Assembly: GCA_947625775.1 (NCBI GenBank)
Contig: CANQPM010000003.1
Location: 186,001 to 250,000 of the forward strand
Length of the DNA stretch: 64,000 bases
Reading direction: 5' to 3'
Source: an uncultured Lachnospiraceae bacterium
GTDB lineage: Bacteria; Bacillota; Clostridia; Lachnospirales; Lachnospiraceae
Shown: positions 9,357 through 19,353 of the stretch, piece after piece
How positions within the stretch are numbered: position 1 is the first letter of the stretch
Layout: the number at the start of each line of letters is the position of its first letter
Position numbers and translations under genes: made by a program
Notes under the pieces: model-generated
Told to the model about the DNA's origin: nothing
Databases searched by the model: none
Seen by the model: the letters and a program-made list of their open reading frames with translations, nothing else

Positions 9357-11441
9357 ATGGCGATGGATAGAAAAAATACTATAATGATAGTTGACGACGA
9401 GGAAATGATAAAGACAAGGCTTAGGGATGTGCTGTCTGCTGAGTTTGACGTGGTTTTGGCATCAAACGGCAAGGAGGCGCTTGAGCTTTTGGCGGACCGC
9501 AAAAAAGACATAGCGCTCATTGTGCTTGACCTCATTATGCCTGTGATGGACGGATTTTCATTTATGGAGGAGTTCAGGACACATCAGGAGTATGCCAATA
9601 TCCCCGTAATAGTGGCAACCTCAAACGAGGACGAGTATTCTGAAAAGCGCTGCCTTGAAGCGGGGGTATGGGATTTTGTCATGAAGCCCTACAATCCTGT
9701 CCTTCTGCAGTTCAGAATTAAAAACGCGCTTGAAAAGAGCCGCATGATTATAGCCGAGCGCGACGTTGTAACGGGGCTTTACACAAAGTTTAAATTTTAC
9801 AATGAAGTGCGGCAGATGCTTGACGAATTGGGCGAGAGCCAGAAATTTGCCTTTGTGCGATTTGACATAGACCGTTTCAAGATGATTAACAATTTTTACG
9901 GCATAAGGGAAGGCGACAAGGTGCTTATAAGCATTGCAAAGGAGCTTGAACGCATTGCCAGGGCGTTTGACAATTTCCTTTACGGAAGGATTGAAAATGA
10001 TATTTTTGCAGTCTGCATGCCCTACAAGGAGGAGAATATTGAGCTGCTTGCAAAGGCGCTGCAGATTAACGTGCGCAAGCTGAACAAGGACTACAATATA
10101 AAGGTTTCCTGCGGGGTTTACGTCATAAACGATTACAGCATAGACGTTTCGGAAATGTACGACAGGGCTAACCTTGCGGCGAAAAACTGTAAGGGCAAAT
10201 TTGACGAAAACGTGGCTTATTATGATGAAAGCCTTATTGAAAATATGCGGCAGGAGCAGTACATAATCAATGAGGTCAACAAAGCATTGGAGGAGGAGCA
10301 GTTTCAGGTCTACCTGCAGCCTAAGGTTAATCTCGTGACAGACCGCTCATACGGCGCGGAGGCGCTTGTGCGGTGGAAGCACCCAGAGCGTGGCATGATA
10401 TCTCCAGGAGAGTTTATCCCGATTTATGAGCGCAACGGCATTATCGGCAGATTGGACCAGTATATGTGGCGTCATGTGTGCATGCTGCTGCGCAAATGGC
10501 TTGACGAGGGTAAAAACCCCAATCCTATTTCCGTAAACGTGTCGCGCGTAAACATTTACAATCCGCATCTGGTAGACATACTTAAAAATCTTGTGACGGA
10601 GTTTAGGATACCGACGCATCTGCTGAATTTAGAGCTTACGGAAAGCGCGTTTATGGAAGACCAGGACATGGTTATGCAGACCATGAGCAAGCTCCATAAG
10701 CTTGGCTTTAAGATAATGATGGACGACTTCGGCAGCGGATATTCCTCGCTTAATGTCTTGAAGGATATGGAGATTGATTATCTGAAGGTCGATATGAAGT
10801 TTTTGCAGCAGGATACGGAGTTTAACGGCAAGGGTGAGAAGGTGCTCACGTCAGTTATCCGCATGGCGAAGTGGCTGCATCTGCCGTCTATTGTTGAGGG
10901 CGTGGAGACAATCGAACAGGTTGATTTCCTCAAGTGCATCGGCTGTGAGTATGCACAGGGCTTTTTCTATGCGCGCCCTATGCCCGTTGAGGACTACGAG
11001 GAGTTTATCGCGCGCGAGGAGGAGATGGAGGCAAGAAACGTCAAAGATGAGAATGCGATAATAGTCGGCGAGCTGTGGAATACGCGTTCAAATGTCAGCA
11101 TTTTCTATGATATGCTTGAAGTGCCTATTGCCATATACGAATACAGAAAGGATAAGCTTGAGCTGCTTAGGGCAAACAGCAAGTATGAAAATGAGATAGC
11201 CTTTGAGAAGGACATCGGAGAGCTGGAGCACAATCGCCGTATGGCGGCGGAGCGCGATATGCTGAAGGACGCGTTTGCAAAGATTGCGGCGGGCGACTTC
11301 TGCGAGCCTATGGAGTATGAGGTCAGCGATGATGTCTGGTACCGCATCACAGTTAAGCTGATAGGCAGGCGTTCAGATGTTATGATAATGATGGCTACGT
11401 TTTGCGATATAAGCGAATATAAGCAGCAGTTATTTAAATAA
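9357..11441 (+). CDS. Response regulator receiver - degenerate GGDEF - EAL phosphodiesterase
   Basis: MIVDDEEMIKTRLRDVL receiver; GRIENDIFAV in place of GGDEF; EALVRW, DDFGSGYSSL, VEGVET intact EAL; SD AAAGGAG before ATG 9357. Confidence 0.9.
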   Translation: MAMDRKNTIMIVDDEEMIKTRLRDVLSAEFDVVLASNGKEALELLADRKKDIALIVLDLIMPVMDGFSFMEEFRTHQEYANIPVIVATSNEDEYSEKRCLEAGVWDFVMKPYNPVLLQFRIKNALEKSRMIIAERDVVTGLYTKFKFYNEVRQMLDELGESQKFAFVRFDIDRFKMINNFYGIREGDKVLISIAKELERIARAFDNFLYGRIENDIFAVCMPYKEENIELLAKALQINVRKLNKDYNIKVSCGVYVINDYSIDVSEMYDRANLAAKNCKGKFDENVAYYDESLIENMRQEQYIINEVNKALEEEQFQVYLQPKVNLVTDRSYGAEALVRWKHPERGMISPGEFIPIYERNGIIGRLDQYMWRHVCMLLRKWLDEGKNPNPISVNVSRVNIYNPHLVDILKNLVTEFRIPTHLLNLELTESAFMEDQDMVMQTMSKLHKLGFKIMMDDFGSGYSSLNVLKDMEIDYLKVDMKFLQQDTEFNGKGEKVLTSVIRMAKWLHLPSIVEGVETIEQVDFLKCIGCEYAQGFFYARPMPVEDYEEFIAREEEMEARNVKDENAIIVGELWNTRSNVSIFYDMLEVPIAIYEYRKDKLELLRANSKYENEIAFEKDIGELEHNRRMAAERDMLKDAFAKIAAGDFCEPMEYEVSDDVWYRITVKLIGRRSDVMIMMATFCDISEYKQQLFK

Positions 11442-11461
11442 CGGGTGTTGCTGACAAGCTT

Positions 11462-11496
11462 ACAGCCGAAAAAGTTCAGCAGGCTTTTTCGGCTGT
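11462..11496 (+). terminator. Strong intergenic hairpin (no clear U-tract)
   Basis: acagccgaaaaag-ttcagcagg-ctttttcggctgt. Confidence 0.4.
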
Positions 11497-11527
11497 GTCA
11501 TTGTATAAAGCCGCTGGAGGTAAGTAA

Positions 11528-12184
11528 ATGGGGAAAATAGATACAATAATATTCGATTTGGACGGTACGCTGCTTGACACTCTGGAAGATTTGACTAATT
11601 CAGTCAACTACGCGCTGGAACGCTGCCAGATGCCTGTCCGCACTATATCAGAGGTAAAGGGCTTTGTCGGCAACGGCATCAGGGTGCTTATGGTGAACGC
11701 GGTGCCTGATGGGGAGAAGAATCCTCGCTTTGAGGAGGCGTTTTCGATATTCAAGGAGCATTATGCCGTTCACTGCAACGACAAGACGAGGGCATATGAC
11801 GGAGTATGCGCTCTTTTGGAGACGCTTAAAGAAAAGGGCTATGCGCTCGCAATTGTGTCAAATAAGGTGGACAGCGCCGTGCAGGAGTTAAAGGAGAAGT
11901 ATTTCAGCGCGGTCGGCGTGGCGATTGGGGACCGCGAGGGCATAAGGAGGAAGCCCGAGGCGGACAGCGTGCTGCTCGCGCTAAAGGAGCTTGGAAGCTC
12001 AAGGGAGCGCGCGGTGTATGTGGGCGATTCAGACGTAGACCTTATGACGGCGGCAAATTCAGGGCTTCCATGCATAAGCGTGCTGTGGGGCTTTAGGGAC
12101 AGGGAATTTCTACTTGCGCATGGGGCGAAGGTCTTTGCGGAAAATCCGTCTGACATAATCAACATAGTTGATAATTTTGGGTGA
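11528..12184 (+). CDS. HAD-family hydrolase, phosphoglycolate phosphatase-like
   Basis: IIFDLDGTLLDTLEDL, VYVGDSDVDLMTAANSG. Confidence 0.9.
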   Translation: MGKIDTIIFDLDGTLLDTLEDLTNSVNYALERCQMPVRTISEVKGFVGNGIRVLMVNAVPDGEKNPRFEEAFSIFKEHYAVHCNDKTRAYDGVCALLETLKEKGYALAIVSNKVDSAVQELKEKYFSAVGVAIGDREGIRRKPEADSVLLALKELGSSRERAVYVGDSDVDLMTAANSGLPCISVLWGFRDREFLLAHGAKVFAENPSDIINIVDNFG

Positions 12185-12294
12185 AAATGCTAAAATTAAT
12201 TTAGTAATTTTACAGCAGCAGCGCAGATTTAGCCGAACATAAAATAACAGACGGCATGGGAATATATAATTAATTGAGCAGGGGAGTTGTGCTG

Positions 12295-14223
12295 ATGAAG
12301 AAGATAGCTTTGGTAATGGACGGCTGGAAACGTTTTTTTACATATGCGTGGCCTTCGGGAATACTCCAGAGAATAAAGGAAAGTGATGAGGAGATAAACC
12401 TTTATATTTTTAGCAGCTCTGGGGATTGGAGCCTTGACACTGACTACAATATCGGCGAGTACAATATATACCGTCTTCCTGATTTCAATGATTTTGACGG
12501 GATTATCGTGGACTTAAATAACATTCGTTATCCAGAAGTGGTGGGGGAGCTTGCGCAGCAGGTGAGAATGACGGGAAAGCCTGCGGTTTCCATATCAAAT
12601 GAGCTGCCTGATTTTTATTATGTCGGCATTGACAACTATTCGGCTATGACTAACGTGATAAGCCATCTCTATGAGGCGCATAGCTGCAGGAGCTTTTGGT
12701 TTATCATGGGACCGCGGGAGAACTATGAAAATTCAGTCCGCGTGAAGGCGCTTATTGACTTTCTTGACGGGCACGATATTCCTTACAGTGATGATGATTT
12801 TTACTTTGATTCTTATGAGTTTTCATGCGGCTACAAGGGATTTATGCATATGCTGGAGCGCATTGGCGACGGCGGAAAGCTTCCCGATGCCGTTATCTGC
12901 GCAAACGACAATATAGCGGTGGGAGTGCTTGAAGCGGCGGGCGAGAAAGGGTATAAGGCGCCGCGGGACTTCTGCGTCACGGGCTTTGACAATTTTGACA
13001 AGGCAAGCTACTACAATCCCAAGATATCCACGGTGGGGCATATCCGCGAGGACGTGGGTTATCTTTGCGCCGATTTGCTTATTAGGATATGGAAGGGCGA
13101 GAAGGTGGAGCGCTTTAATTATACGGAGTCCACTTACATATATTGGGACAGCTGCGGCTGTAAGGGCAGCGCCGATGTTGACCAGATAGGTCATTCCAAG
13201 GGGCAGATAATGTATGACATTGAGACTACAAGCTTTGAGGAGCAGGTGCTTGCGCTTGATTACGAGCTTTTAAACTGCAAATCAATCAAGGACATTTCCA
13301 TGTGCGTGGTAAACTGCCTGCCTGCGCTTAAATGCGATGCTATGTATCTGGTGCTTGACGACCATATAAATGATTACAAAAAAGAATTTGATTTTTACAA
13401 CAATGGCATAATTGACGACAGCCGTTTCTGCGTGAAGGGCTATCCCGACAAAATGCTTGTCGAGTTTGCCTATGACGCAAAGCGCGGCTTTGTGGAGGAA
13501 AAGCGCACGATAACAAGCCTTTTTCCCATGTTTGACTATGATAAGGGCGGTACTGATTTTCTGTTTATGCCGATACATTTCAGAAATCATACCGTGGGCT
13601 ATTTTGTTATGCGCAACGCCATTTACCTTATGGAAAAACAATATCTTTTCAAGGTGCTGAACGTGCTGACCTCCGCAATGGAAAACCTTCATGAGAAGGA
13701 AAGGCTGGAATATATGAACAAAAAGCTTGCCGATATGAGTGTGAAGGACTCAATGACGGGGCTTTATAACCGCATGGGCTATCAGCAGATTGCCTGCAAG
13801 CTTTTTGAGGACAAGAAGAACAAGGGCGAAAACCTGATGATTATGTTCGTCGATATGGACAGGTTAAAGTACATAAATGACAATTTTGGGCATGAGTACG
13901 GCGATTATGCTATACGCGCGATTGCGTCGGCTATATTGCGCAACTGTCCTAAAAATTCACTGCCTGTCAGGACAGGCGGAGATGAGTTTGTCATTATCAG
14001 TGATGTTTTAGGCGGCGGCGAGTATGAGGAGCTTGTCGGGCGGCTGCGTGGAGACATTGAGGCGGCGGCAAGGGATAAGCATTTTCCGTTTGAGCTGTCC
14101 TTCAGCATAGGCGCTGTGGCGACGGACATGACGACGGAAAAGACGCTTGACGAATATATAAGCATGGCAGACGAGATTATGTACGCAGAAAAGCAGAAAA
14201 AGAAAGCAAACAGGACAGAATAG
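12295..14223 (+). CDS. LacI-type periplasmic-binding-like sensor domain fused to GGDEF diguanylate cyclase
   Basis: Peripla_BP_3-like N-term (NELPDFYYVGIDNYSAMTNVISHLYE, ICANDNIAVGVLEAAGEKGYKAPRDFCVTGFDNF); C-term RTGGDEFVIIS. Confidence 0.88.
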   Translation: MKKIALVMDGWKRFFTYAWPSGILQRIKESDEEINLYIFSSSGDWSLDTDYNIGEYNIYRLPDFNDFDGIIVDLNNIRYPEVVGELAQQVRMTGKPAVSISNELPDFYYVGIDNYSAMTNVISHLYEAHSCRSFWFIMGPRENYENSVRVKALIDFLDGHDIPYSDDDFYFDSYEFSCGYKGFMHMLERIGDGGKLPDAVICANDNIAVGVLEAAGEKGYKAPRDFCVTGFDNFDKASYYNPKISTVGHIREDVGYLCADLLIRIWKGEKVERFNYTESTYIYWDSCGCKGSADVDQIGHSKGQIMYDIETTSFEEQVLALDYELLNCKSIKDISMCVVNCLPALKCDAMYLVLDDHINDYKKEFDFYNNGIIDDSRFCVKGYPDKMLVEFAYDAKRGFVEEKRTITSLFPMFDYDKGGTDFLFMPIHFRNHTVGYFVMRNAIYLMEKQYLFKVLNVLTSAMENLHEKERLEYMNKKLADMSVKDSMTGLYNRMGYQQIACKLFEDKKNKGENLMIMFVDMDRLKYINDNFGHEYGDYAIRAIASAILRNCPKNSLPVRTGGDEFVIISDVLGGGEYEELVGRLRGDIEAAARDKHFPFELSFSIGAVATDMTTEKTLDEYISMADEIMYAEKQKKKANRTE

Positions 14224-14238
14224 CGGGGCGCGTGGATT

Positions 14239-15606
14239 ATGAAGCTTTACGACAGGAAAAAAATTGACTGGGACAACGTTCTTTTTGATAACAGGGCGCT
14301 GTTCCTTTTGCTTGCGCCGATTATAGTGGAGCAGCTTTTAAACTCATTTATGGGCATGGTGGACACGATGATGGTGTCTACTGTGGGGAGTGAGGCGATA
14401 TCAGCCGTGTCGCTCGTCGATTCGTTTAACAACCTTGTTATCCAGATGTTTTCGGCAATGGCGGCGGGCGCGTCTATCGTATGCTCACAGTATCTTGGCA
14501 GCGGCAACAAAAAGGAAAGCAACAATGCGGCGCGTCAGGTGGTGCTTGCCGTGTCTGTCATTTCTCTGGCTTTGATGGTGATTTGTCTGGCGGGCAGGGA
14601 GCATCTGCTAAGCTTTATTTTTGGCAAGGTCGAGCCAGCGGTTATGCAGAACTCGCTTATTTATTTCCTTATAACCGTGATTTCATACCCTTTCCTTGCG
14701 CTGTTTAACGCGGGGGCGGCGTTTTACCGAGCGGGCGGCAATTCAAAATTCCCTATGAAGGTTTCTGTGGTGTCAAATGTGCTGAACATTATGGGAAACG
14801 CCGTGTTTATATACGTCTTTAAATGGGGCGTGGCAGGGGCGGCGCTTTCTACGCTTATATCAAGGATTTTCTGCATGGCTGTGATTTTTTACTGTCTGAG
14901 AAAGCCTAGGCAGGTGATTGTCATAAGGGATTATCTCAAAATCCGCCCCGATATGCCGCTGATAGTGAAGATAATGGCGATAGGCATTCCCGCGGGCGTG
15001 GAAAATTCTATGTTCCAGTTTGGAAAGCTTGCGATACAGTCGACGGTTTCCACTATGGGGACTACTGCGATAGCGGCGCAGGCTATGACTAATATTTTTG
15101 AGAATGTGAACGGGATTTTCGGCATCGGCGTAGGCATAGGGCTTATGACCGTGGTGGGACAGTGCATTGGCGCGGACCGCCGCGAGGAGGCAAAGTATTA
15201 TATTGTGAAGCTTACGGGTGTGGCATGGGTAGGAATACTTGCGTCGTGCCTTTTTGTGCTTGCGATAACCAAGCCTGTGACGTGGCTTGCGGGAATGGAG
15301 AGCGAATCCGCGGCTATGTGCTTTGAGATGGTAAAGGCGATTACCGTGGTAAAGCCGCTTGTGTGGGTCGGCTCATTCGTGATAGCTTACGGATTGAGGG
15401 CGGCGGGCGACGTGCGCTTTTCAATGATTGTATCGACGCTTACCATGTGGCTGTGCAGGGTGGCGCTGTGCATTTTCCTCGTGAGGGTGTATCATTTCGG
15501 ACCTATGGCTGTGTGGATTGGAATGTTTGCCGACTGGACAATAAGGGCGGTTATTTTTGTAAGCCGTTTCCTTAGTGGAAAGTGGTTAAAAAATAAGATT
15601 ATTTGA
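14239..15606 (+). CDS. MATE family efflux transporter
   Basis: 12-TM pattern, LAPIIVEQLLNSFMGMVDTMMVSTVGSEAISAV. Confidence 0.92.
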   Translation: MKLYDRKKIDWDNVLFDNRALFLLLAPIIVEQLLNSFMGMVDTMMVSTVGSEAISAVSLVDSFNNLVIQMFSAMAAGASIVCSQYLGSGNKKESNNAARQVVLAVSVISLALMVICLAGREHLLSFIFGKVEPAVMQNSLIYFLITVISYPFLALFNAGAAFYRAGGNSKFPMKVSVVSNVLNIMGNAVFIYVFKWGVAGAALSTLISRIFCMAVIFYCLRKPRQVIVIRDYLKIRPDMPLIVKIMAIGIPAGVENSMFQFGKLAIQSTVSTMGTTAIAAQAMTNIFENVNGIFGIGVGIGLMTVVGQCIGADRREEAKYYIVKLTGVAWVGILASCLFVLAITKPVTWLAGMESESAAMCFEMVKAITVVKPLVWVGSFVIAYGLRAAGDVRFSMIVSTLTMWLCRVALCIFLVRVYHFGPMAVWIGMFADWTIRAVIFVSRFLSGKWLKNKII

Positions 15607-15684
15607 GAGAAAATATGGCATTATGACGAATGTTGTGATAAAATAAATTCAGTAAAATTTTCCTAAAAAGGAGATGCATTTGTT

Positions 15685-17187
15685 ATGGAAACGAAAAGTA
15701 AGTACATTTATGCGGATAAGAAGGAGCAGGTAAAGCGGGCGAACCGATTTGTCGTAATCAGCGAGCTTATCTACTTTTTCTTTGTGTTCATGATTGTGTT
15801 TCTCGGCACGATGAGGGGCATACGTTCGGCGGGCTATACTTCGATAATCACGCTGATAACCGTAGTGACTATAGGCTTGTCGGTCTTTATGTATGTCAAG
15901 GATAAGGCGAGCGCTAAGTTGCGGTATGTTGTGGGCATAGGAATGGTTCCCATAGTGCTTATGCTTGCGCTGGGGTTTGAAAGCTACTATATGAATTTTA
16001 TGGCGGTCATACCTTTTATGGCGTGCATAATGTATTTTGATGAAAAGTTTTCACTGAAATTTTTCTGGATAATATCCGTAATACAAATATTTGTAACAAC
16101 GGTAAAGGGCGTGACGGGCGCCATTACGGGAGATGCACTTGTTAATCTGGTGTGCGCTACATTTGCAGTGGTATTCAGCATGGGAATGGTTTACTTTGTC
16201 GTGAGCCGCGCGTCGCTTTTCACTAGCCATATGCTCGGCAGCATAAAGGAGGAGCGCGACGAGCAGGCAGCGATGATAGAAGACGTGCTGCATATCGCGT
16301 CTGAAATCAGGTCGGGCACTGACAATGCGATGGATATAGTGAGCAAGCTGAATGAGTCTACATCTGTGGTAAACGGCGCTGTTTCGGATATCTCGGAGAG
16401 CACGCTGAACACGGCGGAAAATATTCAGACGCAGACTATGATGACTCAGAACATTCAGGAGGCTATACAGACCACGCTTGACGCCTCAAAGGAAATGGTT
16501 ACTCTTGCCAATGAGCTTGAGGCTATGAACAAGCAGAGCATAGCGACTATGGAGAGCCTAAAGACGCAGGCGAAGGTGATTTCCGACACAAACTCAAACG
16601 TCGCGGGCTCTATGAAGAAGCTGCAGGAGAGGACAAAGGACGTAAAGAGCATTGCGGACACGATTTTTTCAATATCAAACCAGACAAACCTGCTTGCGCT
16701 TAACGCGTCAATCGAGAGCGCGAGGGCAGGCGAGGCAGGCAGGGGCTTTGCCGTGGTTGCCGACGAGATAAGGCAGCTTGCCGAGAAGACGCGTCAGGAG
16801 ACGGAGAGTATTGCCGTGATAATAAAGGAGCTTGACACTAATGCGGAGCAGGCGGGCAGCGCGGTTAAAAATTCTATAGAGGCTACGTCAAAGCAGGACG
16901 AGATGATTGTCGAGGTTTCAGAGTGCTTTAGCGGGGTTAGCACGGACATAGAGAAGGTTACGGGAAATATTTCAAAGATAGACAGCATGCTCAGCTCACT
17001 GTCCGACGCTAACAACCAGATTGTGGACAATATAATGCAGCTTTCGGCTACCACAGAGGAGGTAACGGCATCTTCTGCGCAGGCGGCGGAGCTTAGCAAT
17101 GACAACCTGAGAAACGCGGAAACGGCAAAGACGCAGCTTACCGATGTCGTGGCGCTTTCTTATGAGCTTGACAAGTATTCAAAATAA
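15685..17187 (+). CDS. Methyl-accepting chemotaxis protein
   Basis: Hairpin motif ISNQTNLLALNASIESARAGEAGRGFAVVADEIRQLAEKT. Confidence 0.94.
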   Translation: METKSKYIYADKKEQVKRANRFVVISELIYFFFVFMIVFLGTMRGIRSAGYTSIITLITVVTIGLSVFMYVKDKASAKLRYVVGIGMVPIVLMLALGFESYYMNFMAVIPFMACIMYFDEKFSLKFFWIISVIQIFVTTVKGVTGAITGDALVNLVCATFAVVFSMGMVYFVVSRASLFTSHMLGSIKEERDEQAAMIEDVLHIASEIRSGTDNAMDIVSKLNESTSVVNGAVSDISESTLNTAENIQTQTMMTQNIQEAIQTTLDASKEMVTLANELEAMNKQSIATMESLKTQAKVISDTNSNVAGSMKKLQERTKDVKSIADTIFSISNQTNLLALNASIESARAGEAGRGFAVVADEIRQLAEKTRQETESIAVIIKELDTNAEQAGSAVKNSIEATSKQDEMIVEVSECFSGVSTDIEKVTGNISKIDSMLSSLSDANNQIVDNIMQLSATTEEVTASSAQAAELSNDNLRNAETAKTQLTDVVALSYELDKYSK

Positions 17188-17198
17188 TGTAAAATTAA

Positions 17199-17234
17199 GA
17201 CAGCCCCTTTTAAGAGTTTAAAGGGGGCTGTTTT
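17199..17234 (+). terminator. Terminator
   Basis: acagccccttttaagagtttaaagggggctgtttt. Confidence 0.8.
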
Positions 17235-17254
17235 ATTGGCAGGCAGGGATTTAT

Positions 17255-18232
17255 GTGGTTTTAACAGCGTTTTTTATTGGGTTTGCGCTTGATTTGGCGT
17301 TTGGGGATCCGCGCACTCCGATACACCCAGTATGTATTATCGGCAGGCAGGTAAATATATGCGAGAGCGTTTACAGACGGATTTTTGGAAAGCATGAGGT
17401 TGTGGCGGGGGTGTTTACTGTCATCACTGTGCTTTTTTTGTCAACTTTGATACCGTGTGTTATTTTATGTGCGGCGTATAGGCTGAATATGGCAGCGGGA
17501 GCGGCTGTGGAGGCTGTTTTGTGCTATTCGATGCTTGCCGTAAAGGATTTGAGGGATGAAAGCATGCGGGTTTACAATGCGCTTAAAGAGGAGGGGCTCT
17601 GCGCTGGCAGAAAGGCTGTGTCAATGATTGTGGGGCGTGATACTGACAGGCTTGATGAAAAGGGCGTGGCGCGCGCGGCTGTGGAGACAATTGCGGAGAA
17701 CTTTTCTGATGGCATTGCCGCGCCGATGTTCTATATGGCAATAGGCGGGGCTGGGCTGATGTATTTTTATAAGGCAGTGAATACTATGGACTCGATGATT
17801 GGGTATAAAAATAACAAGTATTATTATTTTGGGCGGGCGGCGGCGCGTCTTGACGATGTGATGAATTTTGTGCCGTCAAGGATTGCGGCGGTTATTATGG
17901 TGATTGCGTCGTTTTTCACAGGGCTTGATGTGAAAAATGCAGTCAGGATTTTCAGGCGCGACAGGCATAACCATGCAAGCCCCAATTCGGCGCAGACGGA
18001 GGCTGTGGCGGCGGGGGCGCTTGGAGTGCGTCTTGCGGGAGACGCATGGTATTTTGGAGAGCTTTATCACAAGCCGACTATCGGCGACGCGTTTAGGGAG
18101 ATTGAGGCGGAGGACATTGTGCGCATAAACAGGCTTATGTATGTGTCGGCGTTTCTGGCGCTTATTATATTTGGGGGAGTGCGGTTATGTATTTGCATGG
18201 CGGTGATGTCTGCGGCAGGGAAGGCATTTTAG
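17255..18232 (+). CDS. cbiB: Adenosylcobinamide-phosphate synthase CbiB/CobD
   Basis: FALDLAFGDPRTPIHPVCIIGR, AETIAENFSDGIAAPMFY; GTG start. Confidence 0.92.
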   Translation: MVLTAFFIGFALDLAFGDPRTPIHPVCIIGRQVNICESVYRRIFGKHEVVAGVFTVITVLFLSTLIPCVILCAAYRLNMAAGAAVEAVLCYSMLAVKDLRDESMRVYNALKEEGLCAGRKAVSMIVGRDTDRLDEKGVARAAVETIAENFSDGIAAPMFYMAIGGAGLMYFYKAVNTMDSMIGYKNNKYYYFGRAAARLDDVMNFVPSRIAAVIMVIASFFTGLDVKNAVRIFRRDRHNHASPNSAQTEAVAAGALGVRLAGDAWYFGELYHKPTIGDAFREIEAEDIVRINRLMYVSAFLALIIFGGVRLCICMAVMSAAGKAF

Positions 18233-19263
18233 ATTTTTCGGCAAATATAAATTTTCTTGGCATGCCTGCTGCCGTGCGTGCGGCGGCGATTAGGGGCGTT
18301 GAGGAGGCTGAAGTATATCCGCAGGCGTTTAACGGCAAACTTGAGGGGAAGATTGCGGAGAAATATGCGCTAAAGCCGTGTGATATAGTGTGCGGGAATG
18401 GCGCGGCGGAGATAATTTTTGCCTTTTTTGGGGCGATTAGGGCGAGAAGGGCGCTGGTGGCTGAGCCGACTTTTGGCGAGTATGAGCGGGCATTGGCTGG
18501 GGCAATGGATAAGTGCGGGATTGTGCGGCATATGCTTACAGAGGGGAATGGTTTTGAACTGGGGGAGGATATACTAGATAAAATAACTGGCGATATTGAT
18601 GTTGTTGCCGTATGTAACCCGAATAATCCTACAGGGGTGGTTTATGACAAGGGATTGCTGCTTGAAATATTGGAGCGCTGCAAGAGTATGGGGGCGTGGC
18701 TGTTTGTTGATGAGAGCTTTATCGAACTGACAATGCAGCATAAAAGCGGCAGTCTTTTTGATATGATGAATAACGGTAGTTATGATAAACTTTTTATTTT
18801 AAGGTCTTTTACAAAGCTGTATGCTATGGCTGGACTCAGGCTTGGGTTTGGAGTGTGCGCCAATCGAGGGCTTATGGAGAGGATAAGGGGGATATTGCAG
18901 CCGTGGAATATATCTCTGCCTGCGCAGTATGCGGGGCTTGCGGCGCTTGAGGAGGAGGAGTTTGCTGAACGTTCGAGAGTGGCTGTTGCTGCGGAGAGGG
19001 AGTATATGCGCGGCAGGCTTGACGGGATAGCGCGTGTATATGGCGGGGCAGCGAACTTTTTGCTGTTTTATGTTCAGAATGATGTTTTAGATGATAACGG
19101 CAGAGGGCATTTATATAACCAGTGCCTTGAAAGAGGAATATTAATTCGGGACTGCAGTAATTTTTATGGTCTTGGGTGTGGCTGGTACAGGGTTGCGGTG
19201 AGATGCAGGGAGGATAATGAAAGGCTTATAGAGGTTTTGGGAGAGCTGCTGCAGAAGGTATGA
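18187..19263 (+). CDS. cobD: Threonine-phosphate decarboxylase-like PLP aminotransferase
   Basis: HGGDV...DFSANINFLGMP, CNPNNPTGVVY, RSFTKLYAMAGLRLGF; overlaps cbiB end. Confidence 0.9.
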   Translation: MYLHGGDVCGREGILDFSANINFLGMPAAVRAAAIRGVEEAEVYPQAFNGKLEGKIAEKYALKPCDIVCGNGAAEIIFAFFGAIRARRALVAEPTFGEYERALAGAMDKCGIVRHMLTEGNGFELGEDILDKITGDIDVVAVCNPNNPTGVVYDKGLLLEILERCKSMGAWLFVDESFIELTMQHKSGSLFDMMNNGSYDKLFILRSFTKLYAMAGLRLGFGVCANRGLMERIRGILQPWNISLPAQYAGLAALEEEEFAERSRVAVAAEREYMRGRLDGIARVYGGAANFLLFYVQNDVLDDNGRGHLYNQCLERGILIRDCSNFYGLGCGWYRVAVRCREDNERLIEVLGELLQKV

Positions 19264-19353
19264 GACACTCCAAAATATGATGTGAGTGTTAATCATGGTA
19301 GTTTTAGTAGTGGATTTCAAATGGAAAGCTTTTTGGGCAAGGCGGGAGGATTT

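Noticed and set aside
17187-17255. Cobalamin riboswitch before cbiB
   Set aside because: Gap contains only a terminator and a few nucleotides, no room for a riboswitch
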